From the NCBI RefSeq assembly GCF_029873635.1, contig NC_080417.1:33716214-33780213 (forward strand): DNA of 64,000 nt, written 5' to 3'. Position 1 is the first letter of the stretch; the number at the start of each line of letters is the position of its first letter. The position numbers and the translations under genes are program-made. The stretch is from Malania oleifera. Taxonomy: Eukaryota; Streptophyta; Magnoliopsida; Santalales; Ximeniaceae. Positions 1 to 11,754 of the stretch are shown in pieces. The notes under the pieces were generated by a model. The model searched no databases and was not told the origin of the DNA. It saw only the letters and a list, made by a program, of their open reading frames with translations.

Positions 1-149
1 CCCTTTCCCTCATCCCCACCGAGAATTTAATCTTCTGTTTGGTGCATAAGATATACATTATTGATTTTAATGTTGGTTGATTTCAATTAGAAGATTGAGA
101 AGAGATTGTCAATTAAATATTCGATGTTTGATTTGTGGTGGATGTATAG

Positions 150-3060
150 GAGAATGGTGGCATAAAGATGTGGAAAAGGTTGTGAAGGAAGGGAATCACT
201 TGGGGCTGCCCCCAAACATGTCGGATGCACACACCATCAATGGCAAGCCAGGCCCGCTCTTCCCATGCTCTGAGAAACGTATGAATCTTTCGAGCCATTT
301 TTCTCTAGAATTCTTTTTAACAGTGTCTTACGATCAATTAAGAGAGAAAAAAGAAAAAAGAATGGAAAAAAATCTATAAAAAGTTAACTGATTTTTTATT
401 TTCACAATAGTCGTACGATATAAATAAATAACAAAGTTTTAAATTGATACTATTTGCTTATGAAAATAGTTTTATTTTTATTTATATTTTTAAAAATAAT
501 GGTAAGAAAATACTACTTTGTTTTCAATTTTTTTCAAATTTACATAAGGAAAGTTGAAAAACATATTTTCACTATTTTTCTAAATTTCTAATCCTTACTT
601 GGTTTATAAGAAACTAGAATTTGAATATTGAGTTTTAATTTGTTTGAATTATGTATAGAGTTTCTTCAAATCCACACAAATTCAAATTCGAGCCCCAGAA
701 TCCATGATTCTAAATATTACCTTATATAAATTTTGAAAATTGGAAAACATGTTGTGTTTTTTTGTAATTATTTTGAAATTTAAAAGTAAAAAATTATTTT
801 GCAAATTTAAAAAAAAAAAAAAAAAAAACTTAGTTTTCTAAATTTTTAATACAAATATTGAAAATTAAAAAATAAGCTAAAATTTTCATAATTCTTTGGA
901 AAACAAAAAGTTAAAAAACAAAAATATTTTCTACAACTAAACGGGCTGTGATCTTTTGTCTTTTAAATAATTATACAAGCTACATTAATGAATGTAGCAC
1001 TAATTTGTCACATATTTAACATTTGAAAAACAGAAATAGAGACATGTGAAGAGCGAAGTCCCCTGAATAATTTTCTTATATTTCATTATAATATATTTGT
1101 AAAGGAAATTATATTGGAAATTTAGATCCCTTCATTAAGTACCTAGTATTACACTTACCAAGAAAAAAAGAATAATACACTTTTACTTATCTAGTACTAT
1201 ATATAATTATACAAATAAAAAGAAAAGATGATATTTTAGTAGAATTTTTTTTTTCTTTTTTGATAACCTCCATTTTGGATACTATACTGCTTTTTTATTT
1301 ATTTTAAATAATATTTTATTTTAGATACATTTGCAATGGAGGTCGAAGCAGGGAAGACGTACCTCCTGCGAATAATCAACGCCGCCTTGAACGACGAGCT
1401 CTTCTTCGCCGTGGCCGGCCACAACATGACGGTAGTCGAGGTGGACGCTGTGTACACGAAACCCTTCACCACCCACGCCCTCCTCATCGCCCCCGGCCAG
1501 ACCACCAACGTCCTCCTCCACACCAACCAACCCCCCGCCCGCTACTTCATGGCCACACGCCCCTTCATCGACGTCCCCCTCGCCATCGACAACAAAACCG
1601 CCACCGCCATCCTCCAATACGCCGGCGTCCCCTCCACCCTCCTCCCCGCCCTCCCGCTCCTCCCACTCTCAAACGACACCGCTTTCGCCCTCTCCTACAA
1701 CAAGATGCTCCGCAGCCTCAACTCCCCCCAGTTCCCCGCCGTCGTTCCCCAGGCCGTCGACCGGAAGCTCTTCTACACAATCGGGTTGGGCGAGAACCCG
1801 TGCCCGACGTGCACGAACGGGACCCGAATCGCGGCTTCTCTGAACAACATCTCCTTTGTGATGCCTCGGGTGGGGCTTCTTCAGGCCCACTACTTCAACA
1901 TGAGCGGGGTGTTCAGCACCGACTTTCCGGACCGGCCGCCGAAGGCGTTCAACTACACCGGAGCGCCGTTGACGGCGAATCTGAAGACATCCCAGGGTAC
2001 CAGACTGAGCAGGTTGGCGTTCAATTCGACGGTGGAGCTGGTGCTGCAGGATACGAATCTATTAACAGTTGAGTCGCACCCGTTTCATCTTCACGGGTAT
2101 AACTTCTTTGTTGTGGGGACCGGGATTGGGAATTTTGACCCGAGGAAAGACCCGTCTAAGTTTAACTTGGTGGATCCTCCAGAAAGGAATACGGTCGGAG
2201 TTCCCACCGGTGGGTGGACTGCTATTCGGTTCAGGGCTGATAATCCAGGTACGTACGTGACCCACATAGCGTGCATGTATGGGAACCAACGTAGCTCTTT
2301 AATTGGATGAGAAAATATTAGGTAAACGGTTGTGTAACTTGATTTTGAATTTATAGAAAATTATCTAATCAATTAAATATATAGTCATAACAAAATCAAG
2401 TTTAGATCTAGTATATACATTCGATATATTTAATGATTTTTCTAGTCAAACTGCATGGGAAAGTTCTAAAGTTGTGGCTACTCTGCTGTGTATAGCATGG
2501 AAAGATGGTCACTTTCAGAATTTGAAAAATATTTGGGGACAAGAAAAGAAAATAAGAAGAATTTTATAAGAAAATAAAAAATATAATATCAATAAATAAA
2601 AATTTGATTTTGCAGAATATTTGATTTTTCTCAATTGTTAATCATATTAAAAAATAGAGATGTTTTATCTGTAGCACAATATAATTTAAAAAAAAATACT
2701 AAAACTTAAGCATGACATAGAAGTCAATAGAAAAGAGCGTTGCTCTAATTTTAACCATATAAAATATTAGTCTTGTGATCCTAACATACCGGAGGAGCCT
2801 CGATTGTGGAGATTTTGTTTTAAGAGAAAAGGATCATTCTCCATCAATCTCTAGGTTTGATTTTGATGCATCCAACATGAAATCCAATTATAATTGCGCT
2901 ATATATAAGTGTGTGGTATATATATGTAGGTGTTTGGTTCATGCACTGTCATTTGGAGTTGCATACAAGCTGGGGTTTAAAAATGGCGTTTGTGGTAGAA
3001 GATGGAAAAGGAGCAGGCCAGTCCATTCTGCCTCCCCCAAAGGATCTTCCACCATGCTAG
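150..3060 (+). CDS. LAC: Laccase (multicopper oxidase), 3' portion, three exons
   Basis: Secreted p-diphenol:O2 oxidoreductase; plant laccases polymerise monolignols or other phenolics in the cell wall. Exons are 150-278, 1325-2248 and 2930-3060; GT-AG borders keep phase and give 394 residues of a family usually 550-590 long. The first exon reads [11 protein letters not shown]... to CSEK. The second continues [16 protein letters not shown] through cupredoxin domains 2 and 3 and carries copper motif L3, [11 protein letters not shown]. The last exon carries L4, [14 protein letters not shown], including the type-1 copper Cys and His and an axial-position Leu, and ends KDLPPC. The first two copper motifs (HWHG, HxH) lie upstream of the window. 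The start is therefore absent, and the bases before 150 look like intron ending in TAG. Exon 2 is strikingly GC-rich against AT-rich introns. No break is seen in the visible part. Confidence 0.95.
430..946. mobile_element. AT-rich non-autonomous element copy (family E), in the laccase intron
   Basis: This AT-rich stretch of the 1046-bp laccase intron is homologous, in the same orientation, to 46769-47549. Shared blocks include the part around 555-760 (matching about 46990-47430) and the end, with ACTAAACGGGC here and ACTAAACAAACCC there. It has no coding content. Ends starting or finishing near CCCGTTTA / TAAACGGG fit a MITE-like DNA element, but terminal inverted repeats are weak, so the class is uncertain. 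The left border is approximate. It lacks the SINE found in the other copy. Confidence 0.5.
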
Positions 3061-3157
3061 CTGGCTAGCTGCATGCTGTGATTATTTTAGACTCTCAGAA
3101 AATGAAAGAAAAGAGTATTTGTGTGCACATTACTAACATCTAATCATTTCAAAGTAC

Positions 3158-3204
<47 letters not shown>

Positions 3205-3693
3205 TTCCCTGCAAGAATTGCAGGTGGGTTTCTCACTACTCTTGGATAAAATTTGGATCCGATGAGAATTGTAAAAATTTGTTTGTATTTGATTGAGAAT
3301 ATCGAAGTGTAATAATGAAACTCCAATGAAAACATGTACAGTGTTATTATTGTTCACTGTTAATTTTCCTTCTTGTCTCTTACAATTAGTACAGATAATC
3401 AATTCAACTTTACAGAAAAGATAATCTCTTCATCTGAAATCTATTCATACCCTAAAAATTCTTATTTAAAACTTATATTTTCCAATACAACACTATATGT
3501 ATTATGTCATGAATCTCACTTTTTAACGAACTTCTCGATTTTAAAGAATAAACAACTCGTGACAATATATATTACACCAATGAATATAATAGTTTTGTAT
3601 GAATTTGCTATATATTAGTATAACACAACTCTTTTATTTCTTTCAATAACCATTTTTTTTATTCTTTTGCAAGACAAGATTTTGTAAAAGAAA
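3061..3693. other. Laccase 3' flank with (AT)n microsatellite
   Basis: No gene seen. It contains a pure (TA)n tract at about 3162-3201 and otherwise unremarkable AT-rich sequence. The laccase 3' untranslated region must lie in the first few hundred bases, but no clear poly(A) site stands out. Confidence 0.5.
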
Positions 3694-4209
3694 ATGTTGC
3701 TCATATTATACAAAATCAATATGCAAAGGATCGAAAACTGTTCGGATCGTGTAATGCAGCAACTAACGATGAAAAATAGGGAAATACAATCACACATAGA
3801 TAATAAGGAAAACAAATAAACAATGACATAAGAATTAACATGGTTCGGCAATGTGTCTACATCCATAGGAACAGGTGATGATTGATTTTCACTATTATCA
3901 TAAAACTAGGGTTACAACATTATATATATGCTAACCCTATACGTACAAAAGGATTAGGAAGTTCCCCAAATACCCATGTAGCAATCCCCGGAGGTTTTGC
4001 CTCTAAATCTTTAACCTACTAATCTTCCCAATTCAAAATAAAAAGCAGCGTCGAACAAAAATGTCGACAGTTTCAGCATACCATCGATGGTTTCTTCCCG
4101 ATGCTAAACTGTCGATGTAACTGTTGACTGTTTCTTCCTACATCCCAGCTTCCTTTTTTTCTCTCAGCATGCTTTCCCTGTGCATGCATGTGTTCCACTC
4201 AATATGACA
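3694..4209 (-). repeat. 3' LTR of Copia element 1
   Basis: Low-coordinate LTR. It shares blocks with 7175-7687 and, inverted, with 63507-64000, including the GGTTCGGCAATGTG stretch, a TATATATG region and several copies of a CATCGATGGTTT-like dyad motif at 4060-4135. The outer border is approximate. Confidence 0.75.
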
Positions 4210-7174
4210 ATCTTCACCTTGGCGAATATTCACATCTTAGGAGAAGTATGACAGTATAACCCGCGGCTCCACCTGGGACAATAGGTTGGGACACCTTCCA
4301 TCTAGTAAATGAAGACATTGATCAAGTCCAAGCAATGCTTGAACTTGTCCGTGGTAACATGATCTATCAACATATCTACTACATTCTTAGAAGTGTGAAC
4401 TTTCTCAAGTAGTAGTTCACCAGAAGCAACCAACTCCCTGATCCTGTGAAACCGCACATCTATGTGCTTGGTCCTCGCATGATACACCTAATTCTTTACT
4501 GAATAGATGGCACTCTGACTATCACAATGCAGCTGAACTCCACCTTACTGAATACCCAACTTCTTGACCAATCCTGTAAGCCACAATGTTTCTTTGGCAA
4601 CCTCAGCTACACTGTCATGTACTCTAATTCAGTAGTAGATAGTGCAACAAGTGACTGAACCATGAACCTCCAACAAATAGGCCCTCCTACAAGGGTGAAT
4701 ACATGCCCTGTGGCAGACCTCCTATATGTCATCCAAGTCCCCTGCATAATCTGTATTTGTATATCCTACCATTGCAGGATCACCCTCTTATCTTCTGAAT
4801 ATGATGTCATAACTTGTAGTACCTCTCAAGTATCTAAAAATCCACTTAACTGCATCCCAATGTTGTTGACTTGGATTTGAAAGAAACTTGCTCACCACAT
4901 TAACAACTTGAGATAGATTCGATCTTGTACAAATCATAGCATACATCAAACACCCCACTGCACTGGCATATGAGACCTTTGACATGTCACGAAGGTCATT
5001 GTCTATCTTTGGGCACTGAGCGGTAGACAATCTAAAGTGATTCATAAATGGTGTACTCACCGATTTTTCATTATCCATTCTAAACCTCTCCAACACCTTC
5101 TCAACATAGCTACCCTGCAATAACCACAATCTCCCTAACGCTTTGTCCCTGCGAATCTCCAATATTCCAAGAATATTCTTGGCTGCACCCAAATTTTCCA
5201 TGTCCAACTCTTTGCTCGACAAGGTTTTCAAATTGTTGACCTCAATCATACTCCTCACAGCAATCAAGATGTCATCCACATAAAGAAATAGAAAAATAAG
5301 TGAACCATCATGCAGACTCTTCACATACATGCAACAATCATATTCACATCTCTTGTAGCCAATCCGGATCATGTGAGAGTCAAACTGCTTGTACCACTGC
5401 CTCGGAGACTGCTTTAGCTCGTACAATGATTTTCTCAATTTACAAACCAAGTGCTCCTGTCCAGGCTAACTGAACCCTTTTGGCTATACTATGTAAATCA
5501 GCTCCTCCAAATCACCATGGAGAAACGTTGTCTTTAAGTCCATCTGCTCCAAATGCATGTCGAAATGTGTCACCAATCCCAACACTACCCTGATGGAATT
5601 GTGTCTGACCTTTCGTGAGTAATCATCACGAAATACATATTTACTCCTCGTGATGCTACTCTTATGGGTCCCCAAATATCTGAATGAATGTAGTCAAGAA
5701 TTTCCTTTGTCTTTTATATGGTTGTCATGAATTGCACCCTATTTTATTTTTCAAGCACACAATACCTACAAAAATTCATTTTGCATGTTTTGAAACTCTT
5801 CAAAAGATTTCTCTTATGAAGCTACATCATTCCATGCTCACTCATATGCCCTAACTGCATATGCCACATGACAGTAGTATCCGATTTAGACTCCACAGCT
5901 GTAGCTTCACCTACAATTATGGTACCTAGCAGTGTATAGATATTCTCTAATAATTTCTACCCCTTCATCATAGTTAGAACACCCTTACTCACCTTTATAA
6001 CCCCACTTGTAGACTTGTAACTAAACTCATTATAGTCTAAAGTGCCCAATGAAATCAAATTCTTCCTTAACTCCGTTACATGTCTAACATCACATAACAT
6101 TCTCACAACACCATCAAACATTTTGATCCTTATATTCCTTATTCTGATAATTCTGCATGAAGCATCATTTCCCATCAGAACAGAACCAGAATTTAGCAAT
6201 CTGTAAGTGGTGAACCAATATTTGTTTGGTGTCGTGTGATAGGAGCACACCGAATCTAAGATCCAAGAATCTATAAGACGATCTGAACACGATGAAACCG
6301 AAAGCATATCACCATCACCACTCTCTAAATCTCCCTCTTCCACTACATTAGCTGATTTTGATGAACCCTCTTTATTTTCTACATTCTCCTTCTTCCTCTC
6401 AGGACAATTTGGTTTTATGTGCCCCTTTTTCTCGCACTTAAAACACCGTACATCCTTCCTTTTCTTGAAATTTGACCAAGCCTTATTGTTACTCAGTCCT
6501 CTCCAGAACTTGCATCTCCGATGATTCTGGTTACCCTTCACCACAAGCCCTTCACCTTGTGAATCATCATCACTAGCCTTCTTCCTCTTATGAAAATCCA
6601 AAATAGCACTTGTAGTATCCTCTAATTCTTGAGTTTCCTTTCTCCATGTCAGAATCGTAACCAAATTTGCATACGTAGGAGACATAGGTAGTGAATTCAG
6701 CAGAATCAACGCCTTATCTTCGTCTTTGGACTTCACATCAACCCGCTTCAGATCACTAATGATCTTATTGAATACGTTGATGTGTTGACTCAAATCCAAA
6801 CTCTCTAACATCTTAAGCCCATATAGTTTCTACATAAGATATAACTTGTTTGTCAATGACTTGGACATATACCGACTCTCTAGTTTTAGTCAAACTGCCA
6901 CTGGCGATTCCTCATCCAAGACGTGATACATCACATCATTCGCCAGACAAAGTTTGATAGTTGTCACAACCTTCACTTCCAATTCCTTCCAACTCATGTT
7001 GTCCATGCCTTTCGGCTGCCTTCCGTATAATGCCTTCACCATACCCTATTGCACTAACAAGTCCTTAACCCTCCTTTACCAAAGTCATAAATTTCCCAAT
7101 TCATCGAACTTGACAATATTGAACTTCGCATAAGAAATCCCAACCGTTGTAACCAATAGCTCAAATACTAATTT

Positions 7175-7687
7175 TTTCTGCAATATAAATGCGCAATGGA
7201 AAACCGTTCAGATTGGGTAATGTAGCAACTAACAATGAACAATACAGAAACACAATCACACACATATAATAAGAAAAGAAAATAAACAACGACACAAGAA
7301 TTAACGTAGTTCGGCAATGTGCCTACGTCCATGGGAGCAAGCGATGACTGATTTTCACTATCATCATAAAATCAGGGCTACAACATTATATATGTGTTAA
7401 CCCTACACGTACAAAGGGATTAGGAAGTTCCCCAAATACCCTTATACCAATCCCTGGAGGTTTTGCCTCCGAATCCCCAACCTACTAATCTTCCCAATTT
7501 ATAATTCAAAAACAACACCGAACAAAACCATCGACGGTCTCAGACAAAACATCAACGGTTTCCTCCCGAGGCAAAACCGTCAATGTAACCATTGGCCGAA
7601 TCGTCAACTGTTTCTTCCTGTAACCCAACCTCCTTGTTTTTCCTCATCATACTTTCTCTGTGCATATGTTCTACTCAATATGAGCCA
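7175..7687 (-). repeat. 5' LTR of Copia element 1
   Basis: High-coordinate LTR, ending CAATATGAGCCA. That end is fixed by the related LTR at 63507, which begins with the reverse complement TGTGGCTCATAT. Dyad motifs of the CCATCGACGGTCT / AACCGTCAATG type cluster at 7528-7612. Confidence 0.75.
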
Positions 7688-9116
7688 CATACTCCAGCAG
7701 CTCCCGCTTAAAATTTCTAATCATTTTAATGCTCCCTTTATATCTACCTGTCATCAAGAAGTTATATTCACATGGTATTTAATATGTCATGCCACACATG
7801 TTAATTACTTAATTCCATTTTACATCAATCATTAGTTAATCAAAATACATTTGTGTGGTTGGCTTGAAATAGTTGGGATGATGAGTTCAATCAATATGTA
7901 TTTACTTAATTGACAATCTTTAAAAGGGTGTGATTGTGCCTGCCCTCCCCACCTTGTGTAACTTGGTCCGATGAGCCTCCCCACTGACCCCCCAGAAAAG
8001 GTATTTATATACAACGGTCATTTCCCCATTCTCCCATGAGAGTGGTGAGGGTAATGAAGTCGTGGCAAATACAAGAAATTATTTCATGTGAAATTCAATT
8101 TTACAATATTACTGTTTGATGAATATTCACCCCTAAACATATAATATTTTTCTTAAAATCTCAATTATTTAAATAATATATTATTTGTTTGTGGCGGATT
8201 GAACCGTTGCTAATTCGAATACGTAACCTACGTGTGCCGCAATTATTTTCTATACCTTTTAGCTAGTAATTTATATCCTATAATCATCACACCATGCTAA
8301 TATCAATAATCCAATATAATATAACGTTTAAAAGCAATATTATGTATATATAAAATGATAGAAAATATGAGTGAAAATGTCTTCTTGTCATAATTCGAAA
8401 ATGTTGCAAATTATATTGACATTAAATGTAGCAAAAGATTATACATCACAATTTTTCGACGATATTGAAACCATTGCAAATATTTGTGTAGCAAATATGA
8501 TTGTCATGATCGTTTATGTCGTGGCAAATATTTTTGTGACACTTTTTTTTATCATAGTTGTGGAACTGATGATTAATAATAGCCAATTTTATAATTTGCA
8601 AGACTACATAAAATCATGATAAAAATGTTATTCATCATAAAACTAGCCATGCCAAAGAATTAAAATATAATGCTTGTGGCAAGAAATAAAATCTAAATTA
8701 TTTTGTACAGCAAAAAATATGCCAAAAGATAGCCATTTAATTTCAAATTATATTTTGCAAGTTTTTTCTTGTATTAATTGCTATAAATTGGCCTATCAAC
8801 TATATTCAATATTTTTTTTAAAAAAAAAAACCCCCCATTAATGTGCATTTAATAGTTAAATATATGCTCTAAACCTTAATTTTCACTTTGCCACATAATT
8901 CACATTCACTTGTTACCTAAAAATACCTAACCAATATCCCATTCAAAAAGTATATTTATGAATAAACTGAAATAAACTCATTTTTCAACTTTTAAGAGCG
9001 TATGAGAAAGATGAAAATGGCAACATTAATGATAATGACATACCTAATTTGATGGAGCAAGGTAGAGGAAGAGAGCAAAATGAGACCATAGAAGGAAAAC
9101 GGGGTTAGAAAGTAAC

Positions 9117-9118
<2 letters not shown>
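7688..9118. other. AT-rich intergenic stretch with recurring TGGCAAA / TTTGCCA words
   Basis: No gene is supported; open frames here are short and low-complexity. A degenerate word (TGGCAAA, TTGCAAA or its complement) recurs at about 8060, 8400, 8475, 8490, 8520, 8648, 8672, 8716 and, beyond a microsatellite, 9328. It could be the subterminal repeat of a decayed DNA transposon, but no terminal inverted repeats were found. Confidence 0.3.
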
Positions 9119-9178
<60 letters not shown>

Positions 9179-9190
9179 CTCTCTTTTTTC
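9119..9190. repeat. (TA)n-(TC)n compound microsatellite
   Basis: About 53 bases of uninterrupted TA followed by a short TC tract. A smaller TA tract sits at about 9870-9890. Confidence 0.95.
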
Positions 9191-11335
9191 TATGACTCGA
9201 ATTCTAATATGGACAAGCCCTTCAAATCCACAAAAGCGATGCCATATCTAAACAATTAATGTTGTTTTAAGTTATGATTCTTATGGATGGTTTTTCAATG
9301 ACTAGAGAACCGTTACTAAGGTTAGTAATATTTGCCACTAAAAATAAAACAATGCTAAATGGCCTATTGAATGACTTTTTTATTTATTTGGTACTAACTT
9401 TTTTCACTGTGCCTTCTTTATCACAACTATAAGACATTGATTAAATAATTTTGTACTATATTAATCCTGCAGAAAAATAACAAATAATAACTTTTATTGT
9501 AGGACACAGTATCACTAAAAATCTTTTACCCCATATTTGGAAAGATTTTAGATCTGGAATTATATAGAATTTCAATAAGAAAATTGTATTGAAATTTATC
9601 CAAATTCATATCTAAAATTCGAAATTCATACTCTTAAATATTATTAAGTTAATTTAAAAAAAATTTAGAACATCTTAAAAGTTAGAATTTTTATATTAAA
9701 TTTAAATGTTGAAAAAAGTAAGAAGGTATCTCAAGCCACTAAAAATAAAAGAAAAAATTCAATTGGTCAAGGTAGGGAAAAAATTATTTAAAAAATATAT
9801 ATTTTATTAGATATTATGTGGGTTCCCAAGTTCCCTTGAAAAGAAGCATGCACACATAATTGAATTTGGATATATATATATATATATATATTTGCTTGGC
9901 TGGATGGTAGAACCTTAAGGGAAAGAAAGAAAGTAAACTTAATGTGGAAGTGTAACCTAAACCCCACCACCTTTTATCATATTTGTCAACTCCCTTTCTT
10001 AGATAATAAGTGAAGACTTTGAATGCCCAACAAGAGCAAGGATTCAATGTTTTATTTACCTAAGCCTAATCTCTTGTTGCTATTCACATCTCCTCACCCC
10101 AAGTTCGAGGAATATCCATGAGACAGATTTTACAATTGTACATTTTTATTTATAAAAACGCAATTTAAAAGACAATAAATACATGGAAAAAAAGGGGAGG
10201 AATACAGTCTCAGCATCCTTGGGCCAGTCTCCCAAAATCTTGTCCCTGCAAAGAAAGGATTCAAGTTAGTTACAGCCAATCTTGGGCCCAACATTGCATT
10301 TGGGACCCACAGTGGGTTTGGGATCCATTTAAAACCCAATTTGGATCTGTTTTGATTTGGAGGCACATTGTGGGCCTGGCCTAGTCTAAGCCCAGAATAC
10401 AAAAATAACAATTTAATATTTAATCTAAACTGCTCCTTCTAATCACATTCACGCTTCCGTTACGTTACTCTGATTTAGATTATGTTCCTCAAGATATTTG
10501 AAATGAGCTTTACAGTATAAAAATGCATTTAATAATTTTACCTTAATAAAAACTGCATTTGAATAATTGTGTATCAATTATGTAAAATTAAACATACTTT
10601 TCTTCAAATCATAATTTAGGCCTAATAAATGGCCTTGATCACATAAATATATAAATATGAATAAAAGGCTCCCTTTTGGCCTATGCATATCATGTTTAAC
10701 CTCCATGACAGGATTGTATAGTCTGAAAACTGAACTCAATTTAGTTGATCGACCAAAGATAAATCAAAATATTATGTTTGTAAGTACAATTTGTCTATCA
10801 CATCTTAGTCCGGAAATAGGTGTGAACAACCCTACTCAGGTTAAATCGACTATTCATCACCAACACTTCCATAACAGTATGATTGCACTCATATTCCTCT
10901 ATAGTTACGATACCAAGCATTCACCACATTCGAACCATCAAGGTTCTTAAAACATATAAATATAATTTATGCAATTAAAAACATTATCATAATCTCATCA
11001 TTTTTTCCAGTATACAATTGAATCTCATCATTATTCACAATCAAACACGCAATAAACATAATCCCGCATAAAATCCCAAACTTGCTCATTATTCACAATC
11101 AAACACATAATAGATATATCACCATAAAATTCCCAATCTTGCTCAATTATGCAATAAAATAAAATAAACTCATGCTACACAATTTATATAATAATTATAA
11201 TTTTATAACTTGCCTATAAAATTCTTATATATATATTTATATTCGGTAGATTTAAATAAAAATGTGGGTATGATCAACTCCCCATATTTAAATTTAATCC
11301 CCAATATATTTTGAAAACCTCAAATATGATCAACT
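9191..11335. other. Intergenic, no gene recognised
   Basis: AT-rich sequence without supported genes. A moderately GC-richer piece at about 10190-10400 with repeated GGGCC/GGGACC words resembles repeat-derived DNA but was not classified. From about 10640 to the border of Copia element 2 the sequence looks like part of another, unidentified repeat into which that element inserted; CAC-rich words such as ATTCACAATCAAACAC occur twice, at about 11030 and 11091. Confidence 0.3.
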
Positions 11336-11754
11336 TATTAGGATCCTGTGAGCAACCAGAAAAATATGACACCAGAAATTTAATGTGGTTTGGTCAATAT
11401 CGACCTATGTCCACGGAGCACACCACAAATTTACTATTCGCCGGAAAAATACAACTATGTCTTTCTCTCACTCTCTTCCTCCTCTTTTTCTTCTCTCTGC
11501 TCTCTGAGCTTCTCTTGTCCTCTCTTGTGCATTTCACATCTCTCCATAGCTCTCTATTTATAGGGCTTTGGAATCAATTACACAATTAAATAAAATTAAA
11601 TCAAAAGGAAAATTGTATCCATTTAAATTAAATGGTGGATAAATGGTTCCAGCTCGCAACACATCATTTATCTCCTCACGCGTGCCTCCAGCTCAGCAGC
11701 TTTATCTCCTCACGCGTGTCTCCAACTCAGCGTCTCTTGGCTCCAGCTACAACA
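11336..11754 (-). repeat. 3' LTR of Copia element 2
   Basis: Begins TATTAGGATCCTGTGAGC, corresponding to TGTTAGGACC in the partner, and ends CTACAACA before the polypurine tract complement. It contains CTCTATTTATAGGGC near 11557, a TATA box on the minus strand, and a repeated TTTATCTCCTCACGCG segment near 11668 and 11702. Confidence 0.85.

Larger units (their letters stand above)
3694..7687 (-). mobile_element. Copia-type LTR retroelement 1, broken, minus orientation
   Basis: A fossil Copia element lying on the minus strand between two similar but clearly diverged LTRs of about 500 bp (about 3694-4209 and 7175-7687). Reading from high to low coordinates: gag with a CCHC zinc knuckle (CFKCEKKGHIKPNC) and the start of the protease region in 5957-6811; reverse transcriptase in about 4788-5675, including the YVDD box; and an RNase H tail near 4302-4487. 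A degenerate primer-binding site lies next to the high LTR at about 7160-7174, and a pyrimidine-rich stretch (purine tract on the minus strand) follows the low LTR at 4210. It is shorter than an intact Copia and has multiple breaks. LTR divergence makes it an old insertion. No matching target-site duplication was found. Confidence 0.85.

Noticed and set aside
1336-2310. Reading 1336 as the start codon of a single-exon laccase
   Set aside because: The Met is internal: the upstream exon at 150-278 joins in phase through a GT-AG intron, and the frame's 3' end runs into the next intron at 2249.
8371-8619. 82-codon hydrophobic open frame
   Set aside because: AT-rich, no splice or promoter context, no recognisable family; chance frame in repeat-like DNA.
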